DNA from: Discostella pseudostelligera
Taxonomy: Eukaryota; Bacillariophyta; Thalassiosirophyceae; Thalassiosirales; Thalassiosiraceae
Assembly (NCBI GenBank): GCA_036940085.1
Contig: JALLBK010000763.1
Location: 1 to 12,880, forward strand
DNA length: 12,880 nt
Direction of reading: 5' to 3'
Position numbers and translations under genes: made by a program. Position 1 is the stretch's first letter. Each line of letters opens with the position of its first letter. The notes under the pieces were generated by a model. That model was not told the DNA's origin. It did not search any database and saw only the letters and a list, made by a program, of their open reading frames with translations. This document shows, in pieces, positions 5,553 to 12,880 of the stretch.

Positions 5553-8500
5553 ATGATGTCGTCGTCACCGATAGTCCTTTCCTATGAATATGAAGAAGAT
5601 GGCAGCGATGGTGGCCCTGCTGTGGATACAGATACAGACACCCTAGCGCAAGCCAGCAACAACGCCAACCCGACCATCAACACCTACGCCAGCAGCGACA
5701 CCACCAACGCCAATAACGACAGCAGCGGCAGCAGCAAAATCAACTATCGCTCCACCCCCATCATCTATCTCAATGGATCACCACTCCCATCTTCATTCAC
5801 AAAACGTGCTCGTCCCAATCAAACATTATTGGATTTCTTACGGAATATTGTGGGATTGACGGGGAGTAAATTAGGTTGTGGTGAGGGGGGATGTGGCGCT
5901 TGTACAGTATTGATTAGTCGGTATTGCACTTCTTCTTCTACGACTACTTCTACTACAACGTCAACTACTAGTACTAGTAGTGGTGGTCAAAAACAACATA
6001 GGGGTCGGATTGTGCACACCACAGTCAACGCCTGTCTCTTCCCAGTTTTGGCCGCGGATGGATGTCATATTACTACTATTGAGGGTGTGGGGAGTTGGCG
6101 ATCTAAAAATAGCAAGATGCTGTTGATGAATAATGCATCTACTCAGAATGATGAGGATGAGGGGTTTCATCATCCACACCAGCAGGAGCAGCATCAGGAG
6201 GAGAAGGGGGAAGTAGTAGCTGAAGAGGAGGACGATTTCTTACACCCGATCCAACGTGCCATGGTGGACATGCACGGCTCCCAATGCGGATTCTGTACTC
6301 CAGGCATAATTATGGCATTGTATGGACTGCTTACCTACGATGCGGAAGAAGTGGGGGGAGGAGATCATCATGTAGTGATTGGACCAAAAGTTGCCCACTT
6401 GGAAGAACATCTCGATGGGAATTTATGCCGCTGTACGGGCTATCGTCCCATTTGGGATGCTGCGCGGAGTTTGTGTGTCGATGGATTGGACACTGCAGTA
6501 TGTCACCACCATGAGAAGGATGTGGAGGATGTACACCAACAACATGGACCATGTGGTCTACCATGCAAGGCATGTCCGGATCGGGAGGTTTGTGAAATGG
6601 AATGCAATGATTCGAATGACAAATGCAGTAATGGCGATACGACGGAATCTTGTGGACGTGATCAGGAATCAGTATCAATGCCAACGGCGATGTCATGGAC
6701 GAAGAAGAAGGTATATTCATGTACCAAATCTAAGGTGGCAAACTATCGATCAATTATGCAATCTGCGAGGAGTAATATGGGTGGAGGACGGTGGTGGGAT
6801 CAGCCAAACGACATGTTTCCCAAAGATTTGATCCTGGATGATGACGAGAGGGGTGGTGGAGATCAAACAGTAGCAAAAATTGTAGAGTTGCAGAGACTCC
6901 TAGACCAACCACTTCGGGTGGTAGACACCTCCATTCACAATGGTGGGACGTGGTTGAAGCCTTCTACGCTTGAAGAATTACTGGATTTGTTTCGGGAATA
7001 TAGCAGCAGCAGCACCAACAGCAACAATCACAATAGCAGTACTGCAGGAGGTTTGAAATTGGTTGTTGGTAACACAGAGGTGGGCATTGAAACGAAATTC
7101 AAGCATGCGATGTATCCTCGATTGGTTCATCCCTCCGAGAATATCCACACGTTGTACGACATTTTTGCCACCGAGAATTACTTTGTTATTGGTGGGTGTG
7201 CCAGTTTGAGTAGATTGCAGAAATTCTGTCATGGCTTCATGATTACTGACGGCAAGGATGCTGCTGCTGCTGATAATAATCGGGACGGTGCTCGAAGGCG
7301 AACGGCCGCACCAATTTACAACATGCTACGTTGGTTCGCCTCGACACAAATCCGCAACGTGGCGTGCCTTGGTGGTAATTTAGCTACGGCCTCTCCTATC
7401 TCCGACATGAACCCCCTTCTCTGCTCTCTTGGCGCGTCGCTCGTATTGGCCAGTCGTCCAAAGCCCGATGGAGGCATTGCTAGACGTCATTTATCTGTAT
7501 CCGATTTCTTCCTTAGGTATCGAACCGTCGACAAGACCGATTTGGAGATTATTGAACGTGTAGACGTACCGCTCGTCCAATCTTTTGAATATGTCGCACC
7601 GTTCAAGCAGGCGCGTCGACGTGAGGATGATATCAGCATTGTCACCAGCGGGATGCGAATTAAGTTAAGTCCTGAGACACACTGTGGAGTAGGTGTTGAT
7701 AATGGTGATGGCGATGATAGGATGCAATGGATTATCCGCGATGTGAGCATTGCCTTTGGAGGCATGGCACCTGTTACAAAGTTGGCCAAGGGGACAATGG
7801 AATTTATGGTAGGAAAACCGTTTATGGAGTCAACGTTTGCCGATGCCCAAAGTATTTTGCGAAATGAATTTAGTATGCCAGACGACGTTCCTGGTGGACA
7901 GGCGCAGTATCGATTGACGTTGGCATGCAGGTGAGATTAGTAGGTGCTACTTGTTACTACAGTTGGACTTGGGTCAACTCACATTAATTTCTCTCGTTTT
8001 TGAGTAGCTTCTTGCACAAATTTTACTTATATTCAGTCGGTGAACTGAGAAAGGATGTCGAAGCTCTCACATCGACATTGTCCAGTCAGCTTCCACCCGC
8101 GCCAATTATTCCAAGTGACGAAGAATGTGGGGCAGAAACAGGGTTTGTGAATGCGCCCAAGCCGAGTATTGGTGGCTCGCAGAGCTATCCTACACCAAAG
8201 GTTGCGATGGGATTGGAGGTAACTCACCTCAGTTATTCCGCGTCTGGTCAACGCAAGGATGCAGCTGAAGCCAACAAGAAATCGAAGGACGGAGTGGGCA
8301 CATCAGCCACACATGCCTCTGGACCACTTCACTGCTCGGGCGAGGCCGAATACGCCGATGATATCCCTGCACCAGAGAATCTTCTCCATGGATCACTCAT
8401 CCTTGCCGCGAAATGTCATGTCAAACTTCTCACTATCGACCTTGAGCCGGCGATGCAAATTCCAGGTGTAGCCGGTGCATTCACTTACAAGGATATTGTC

Positions 8501-10711
8501 AAATTAGGGGGTGATAACCGTATGGGACCCATATTATTGGATGATGTTGCATTTTTACCCGTCGGTGAAACGGTTGAATTTGTTGGTCAAGTGTTGGGAA
8601 TTGTCGTAGCTGCAAGTCAAGAAATTGCCGCGAAGGGAGCACGGGCGGTTGCGGTAGAATACAGTGATGAACTTGGAGGCAAGGCGATCGTTAGTATTGA
8701 AGATGCCATTGATGCGAAGAGTTTTTGGGCAGACAGTATCCATGAGATGCATCGTGGTGGGGACGTGGAAGCTATTTTACAACAGTCAGAAGTTGATGGA
8801 CAGAGGCTCGTAGTTGTAGAAGGTTCGATGCGATCAGGTGGGCAGGAGCACTTTTATCTCGAACCCAATTCTACGCTTGCCATACCGTCGGAGTCTGCCA
8901 CAAACTTAACCATTTTTGCATCTACCCAAGCACCGACCAAGACACAGGACTTCTGTGCCCGCGTTACGAATACCCCTGCTGCCAAGGTAGTCGTTCGTAT
9001 GAAGCGAATGGGTGGTGGTTTTGGTGGTAAGGAAACACGGAGTGTATTTTCGTCGGTGGCTGCAGCATTGGCTGCAAAATTGACAAATCGCCCTGTTCGG
9101 TTGACCCTAGATCGTGACACTGATATGAGTATCACAGGAGGCAGGCATGCTTTCTTGGCAAGCTACAAGGCGGGTGCCGTAATTGACGAATGCGGTACTG
9201 TGAAGCTCCACGCGCTCGATGTGAGGTTATTCAATAACGGGGGATCTAAGTTTGATCTTACAGGGCCTGTTCTAGACAGAGCCTTATTCCATGTCGACAA
9301 TTGTTACTACTGGCCCAACTTTCACTCTGTGGGCACTCCATGCAAAACATCTCAGCCGCCGCATACTGCGTTTCGGGGCTTTGGTGGGCCTCAAGGAATG
9401 GTGGTATGCGAGCACATTATGGATCATTTGGCATTGGCATGCGACATCTCGGTTGACAAACTCCGCCGGGACAATCTATATACGTTGGATGATTCTACTC
9501 CTTTCGGGATGCGATTCGGCGGTGATTTTACAGGCAAATGGAACATACCGCGCATGTGGGATCAACTTTATACTGAATTGGATGTTCCCAGAAGACGAGA
9601 GGCTGCTGCGGAATTCAACTCAATGAACAAATGGAAAAAGCGTGGTGTTGGTCTCATTCCTACCAAGTTCGGGATTGCTTTTACAGCTAAATTTATGAAT
9701 CAAGGGGGTGCCCTCGTGCACCTCTACACGGACGGGACCGTCCTGGTCTCTCACGGTGGGACGGAAATGGGCCAGGGACTGCATACGAAGGTGTGTCAGG
9801 TGGCAGCGCAGGCATTTGGCATCCCTTTGACCCAGGTGTATGTCAATGATTCGTCTACTGACAAGGTTGCCAATACGTTACCGTCGGCAGCAAGTATGTC
9901 GACTGATTTGTATGGAATGGCTGTTCTGGATGCGTGCCAGCAGATTCTGAAGCGCATGCAACCGATACGAGACTCGCTTCCTCCCTGCTCCACTCTTGCT
10001 GACGTTGCTAAAAAGGCCTTTTATGAACGTGTCGATATGTCAGCGCATGGTTTCTTTGCATTGGATAATGATCGCTGTGGGTATGACTGGAATAAGGATA
10101 AACCGGAGGCGTATCCTGCAAACTTACCAGAGAATTCATGGAAAGGTCATCCTTTCAACTATTTTACTCAAGGAGTTGCATTGGCAGAAGTTGAAATAGA
10201 TGTTCTCACGGGCGATCACAAAACAATTCGCGCGGATGTGCTTGTCGATGTCGGCTCTAGTATCAATCCAGCAATCGATATTGGCCAAATTGAAGGGGCT
10301 TTTATCCAAGGCATGGGATGGTGTACCATTGAAGAAGTAATTTATGCTGATGACGATCACACATGGATTCGACCTCGGGCAAAGGTATTCACACAAGGAC
10401 CAGGGACATACAAAATCCCTGCCTTTAATGATGTTCCCGAACAGTTCAACGTTGCACTATTAGAAGGTGCTGACAATCCTTTTGCTGTTCATAGTAGTAA
10501 GGCAGTTGGAGAGCCGCCATTCTTCTTGGGATGTAGTGTGTTTTATGCAATCAAAGATGCCGTGGCAGCAGCACGGGGTGGGTCAGAATATTTTGAGTTC
10601 CGCATGCCTGCGACAAGTGAACGAATTCGTATGGCGTGTGGCGACAAGATTTCGTTAGATTGTATTGCGAATACAAATGGATCGTCATTCCAACCAAAGG
10701 GTAGCTATTAA
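5553..10711 (+). CDS. XDH: Xanthine dehydrogenase (exons 5553-7930, 8008-10711)
   Basis: Oxidises hypoxanthine and xanthine to urate with NAD+ in purine breakdown. Splicing out 7931-8007 gives 1,693 residues, against about 1,330-1,360 in most eukaryotes. The 2Fe-2S I ligands are Cys109, 114, 117 and 161; 2Fe-2S II ligands are Cys245, 248, 292 and 294. The FAD domain shows VVGNTEVGIE (about 503-512), LGGNLATASPISD (606 on) and FKQARRREDDI (684-694). Tyr656 matches the NAD+-site Tyr393 of the bovine enzyme. The molybdopterin domain keeps Gln1072 (GGQEHFYLE), Glu1135 (GGKETR), Arg1249 (AFRGFGG), Phe1292, Phe1351 and the catalytic Glu1628 (AVGEPP), so the enzyme should be active. Extra length comes from a low-complexity N-terminus (about 1-66), a Ser/Thr tract (126-143), an acidic, Gln/His-rich insert (about 184-228), a ten-Cys insert (308-390), a Ser/Asn tract (484-499) and a short insert near 573-588. 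No peroxisomal SKL-type C-terminus is seen. The ATG at 5553 has A at -3. Confidence 0.97.
7931..8007 (+). other. Spliceosomal intron in xanthine dehydrogenase
   Basis: 77 bases from GTGAGA to a pyrimidine-rich end (CTCTCGTTTTTGAGTAG). Splicing joins AG|C into Ser793 (phase 2) and restores the family motif YR.TLA.SFLHKF across the junction. Without splicing, a TGA appears at 7932 directly after the donor. It is the only intron needed in the 5.2-kb gene. Confidence 0.95.
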
Positions 10712-11006
10712 AACAGAGTTTAGATTACCAATCAGCTGTTTCGTATTCGGCCCATGCATTGCTCAGCTCCCTCGTGAGGCAAATATTGGCAAGTCATCAT
10801 TATGAACAAGTCGCTGCGTCCTTCGGTAACTTTTTTGAATACGATGTCATTAAATGGCGACTTCCCTTGGAAAGATTGTTGTAGAGGTGTTGTGGGAGTG
10901 CCCGCCAGTTTTTGAATGTCCATAGCGTTGTAGGCACTACCTTAGAGGAGGAGTATTTGATAAGACATTGATACGACATTCTGGAGCAGCAGCGGTGAAG
11001 TGGATG

Positions 11007-11024
11007 CAGCAGCAGCAGCAGCAG
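11007..11024 (+). repeat. (CAG)6 triplet microsatellite
   Basis: Six perfect CAG units. They would encode Gln if the small frame starting at ATG 11004 is translated, which is not supported otherwise. Confidence 0.85.
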
Positions 11025-12057
11025 TCAATATTCAACCCTATCCTCCCCATTGACGACAACATTTTTGTCGCAAAGTTCTCAGATTCGGGCTCTTCCAAAC
11101 CCCCGTCTGCCCGCCTTCAAAAGGTATTGGCATCAACTACTGAATTCCAATGACACCTCAGAGTCTCCCTGAATATATACCTCGGTTAATTGTCGCGATA
11201 ACTCAAGTCATACCTTGCCCTTCCAACCATTCTACGTTCTACTGATCAAAACAACCAAGCCCCCCCCCACACACGGAAGACCAACTGGAAACCCAGTATT
11301 CCAATAATTCAAGGGGGGAGTTGTTATTCTTTTTGTATAGATGGGGAGAAGCCTGCAGAAGTAATTCACAACACTGCCATTCTACAGCGCTCCGACAACA
11401 CCGTCTGCGACTCTAATAGACCCACCACCCCGTCCCCGAATTTTGACGGCATAAATCCATATCTCCATCATTTAACCCCATGCAACCTTCAACTATCCCA
11501 CCCATTCTCTCCCCCATTCTACCCCAGCATGATGTCATCAGTGCATGTCAAACAGCTAGAAGAGTAGGAAGACCACCGACGGAGAATGAGTCGTCGAAAA
11601 AATAATCTAATGATATCCATTGAAATTAGAGGCGATGGGCTATCGATGGGTGTAATAGTGTGGTCCGGGGACTTCGTATGGTGCGTCGGCGGGCGGCGGC
11701 GGCCATGGTGATGGTGATGGTGAGCGGCAGCAGCAGTGCAGCGTCAATCCAGGATTTTTGTGTTGTGGGAATTGGGAAAGTAATTACGTACAAAAAGTGA
11801 GATTTCCCGTAAAATTGAGTTCGGGGCTGCTGGTATTAAACTGCCACTGCCATCTATCTTCTTCTTCTATCTTCGCTTCGGATGCCATCATGCTATCCAT
11901 CATCCATCCCCGACCATGGTGATGGTCGTCAATAGCATCAGTGTACAATAGCAACCTCCATCATCACACCTTGACTGTGGTAACAGGGGATATGAATATA
12001 GTCTTATGATGCTACGGCGTCGGCGATGCCGGCGGCGCAAATTACTATTATTCGCCT

Positions 12058-12083
12058 ACACAGACACAGACACAGACACAGAC
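12058..12083 (+). repeat. ACACAG hexamer microsatellite
   Basis: Four perfect copies of ACACAG plus AC, just upstream of the last gene. In that gene's frame it reads as Thr-Asp repeats between an upstream in-frame ATG (12006) and the preferred start at 12117, so it is probably leader sequence. Confidence 0.85.
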
Positions 12084-12116
12084 GCAGCCAGCAGAATCGA
12101 CGCCGCACTGGTCACA

Positions 12117-12880
12117 ATGACGATGACGATTCCATTACTTACACTGTTGATTCTCATTGCCTCATCCGACGCCTTCCTCCTCCACCGCCGCCGCAAGTTC
12201 AGCAGAAGAAGCGACAATAATTCAAAATTATTGACCATGACGACGACGACGACGACGACGACGAGGCAGCAGCGATCGAAATCTTCATGTGCAGTCGCGA
12301 GACCCTATTCGTTGTGGACAATGTCTGCGGCGGCACCATCCAACAACAGCGATGACAGTCGACACGACAATAATATCCGCATGTCGTCGGACAGGGTGGC
12401 TTCAGCTGTGGTCAGCGCCACGCAAGCAAATGCGGTGGCAGTCCAACAACAATTCCATCATGATTATGAGGACGATGGGAGTGGGAAAATGAAAGAAGTT
12501 GGCAAGGCACGCCTCGCCAAGGCCGCTGCCTCGTTGATGGCGAAACGGAAGAAACTGAAAGAGCAGCAAGACAGTACTAGTAGTCTTTCGTCGCCAACGA
12601 TGTCATCATCACCATCACTCACATCCAGAAATGGCAGGAACAGCAAGTACCGTCCTAGCAACTCCAACACAAGGAATAATGATAAAAAAACTGGTAACAA
12701 CGATGACACCGATGATGACAGTGTGATTGATGATGATGCCGATGACGACCACGACGAGGAAGAGTTCAATTGCCTACACTCGGACCTAATTGATCTCACT
12801 AAAAAGATTGATAAGAAAATATCCACCAATGAATGGAACAGATCCTCGGGGGGAGGATCTACCTCAACTACTACTACTAC
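12117..12880 (+). CDS. Low-complexity protein with plastid-type presequence, cut at window end
   Basis: The frame from ATG 12117 (A at -3) stays open for 254 codons to the window edge, so the protein is partial. I do not recognise it. Residues 1-19 form a typical signal peptide: Thr/Met start, a Leu/Ile core, then SSDA with Phe20 next, followed by a basic stretch (HRRRKFSRRS). This is the plastid bipartite pattern of diatoms and relatives. After it come eight Thr (42-49), a Lys/Ala-rich likely helix (about 124-150), a Ser-rich stretch, an Asp-rich acidic stretch (about 196-220) and a short possible helix (DLIDLTKKIDKKIS). The end returns to Thr codons. An in-frame ATG at 12006 would put an Arg-rich peptide and Thr-Asp repeats before the signal, so I prefer 12117. 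A functional domain, if any, should lie beyond the window. Confidence 0.72.
   Translation, partial: MTMTIPLLTLLILIASSDAFLLHRRRKFSRRSDNNSKLLTMTTTTTTTTRQQRSKSSCAVARPYSLWTMSAAAPSNNSDDSRHDNNIRMSSDRVASAVVSATQANAVAVQQQFHHDYEDDGSGKMKEVGKARLAKAAASLMAKRKKLKEQQDSTSSLSSPTMSSSPSLTSRNGRNSKYRPSNSNTRNNDKKTGNNDDTDDDSVIDDDADDDHDEEEFNCLHSDLIDLTKKIDKKISTNEWNRSSGGGSTSTTTT
12240..12263 (+). repeat. (ACG)8 triplet repeat coding for Thr
   Basis: Eight perfect ACG units inside the last gene, right after an in-frame ATG at 12237. They encode a Thr tract in the presumed transit-peptide region, where length variation would be tolerated. Confidence 0.9.

Larger units (their letters stand above)
10712..12116. other. Long region without a supported gene
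   Basis: About 1.4 kb between xanthine dehydrogenase and the last gene. Two short frames near the start, a 63-codon minus-strand frame (10732-10923) and a plus-strand frame with an ATG at 11004 that opens with Gln repeats and ends at 11153, have no recognisable domain and could be chance. A 31-codon frame at 11705 begins in good context with Met-Val repeats. Other contents are a (CAG)6 tract, a run of nine C (11260-11268), ATGGTG repeats (11705-11722) and a GACCAT/ATGGTC inverted repeat (11912-11927). The last few hundred bases presumably hold the promoter of the final gene. Confidence 0.5.

Noticed and set aside
8000..8007. TTG start of an apparently separate molybdenum-domain gene
   Set aside because: The frame opens inside the intron; the splice at 7930/8008 restores the conserved motif, so it is one gene and not two subunits.
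10682..10711. Possible peroxisomal targeting at the xanthine dehydrogenase C-terminus
   Set aside because: The chain ends Lys-Gly-Ser-Tyr, which is not an SKL-type signal.
10732..10923. 63-codon minus-strand frame just after xanthine dehydrogenase
   Set aside because: The composition is protein-like, but there is no domain, no clear promoter and no partner exon; too short to support.
12026..12220. 64-codon plus-strand His/Arg-rich frame
   Set aside because: It overlaps the hexamer repeat and the better-supported signal-peptide frame of the last gene in another phase.
12464..12829. 121-codon minus-strand Ser/Leu-rich frame
   Set aside because: It is the complement of Asp/Ser codon repeats in the last gene and shows only low complexity.
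1..12880. tRNA, rRNA, CRISPR, transposon or virus-like elements
   Set aside because: No GGTTCRANNCC B-box in a cloverleaf setting, no regularly spaced repeats, no transposase or reverse-transcriptase motifs, and no long terminal repeats were seen by eye.

Overview
The window looks like nuclear DNA from a diatom or a closely related alga with a red-type secondary plastid. Three predicted proteins start with a secretory signal peptide whose cleavage site is followed directly by Phe (SSA|F, TLA|F, SDA|F), which is the hallmark of plastid-bound presequences in such algae. The xanthine dehydrogenase is the fused, single-chain eukaryotic form and has one short GT-AG intron. Ser/Thr/Asn/His low-complexity tracts and triplet or hexamer repeats are common. 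This assignment is inference; no rRNA, tRNA or organellar marker was seen.

Layout. Positions 1-1241 hold no gene I can support. At 1242-1818 (+) there is coding-like sequence in two frames, ending in a clear coiled coil; it is either a small spliced gene or a decayed one. A peptide-methionine (S)-S-oxide reductase (MsrA) lies at 2057-3082 (-). It is divergent from a CIA30-domain protein at 3672-5111 (+). The roughly 590 bp between them carries an overlapping double CRE, a GCN4/AP-1 site and an E2F-type site. Next, 5112-5552 contains two E2F-type sites 21 bp apart, small palindromes and a TATA-like box. It leads into a 1,693-residue xanthine dehydrogenase (exons 5553-7930 and 8008-10711). Positions 10712-12116 show no supported gene. 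The window ends inside an open frame (12117-12880, +) with a plastid-type presequence, cut by the window edge.

How the genes relate. They form no operon, and only the MsrA/CIA30 pair looks likely to share control. MsrA repairs oxidised methionine, the CIA30-domain protein is probably an assembly or maintenance factor for a photosynthetic or respiratory complex, and xanthine dehydrogenase feeds purine catabolism and nitrogen recovery. The most unusual material is in the xanthine dehydrogenase: a ten-cysteine insert between its iron-sulfur and FAD parts, insertions within and between the two 2Fe-2S domains, loss of one cysteine of the mammalian dehydrogenase/oxidase switch, and an intron close to the ancestral subunit boundary. 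I found no CRISPR array, transposon or virus-like element.
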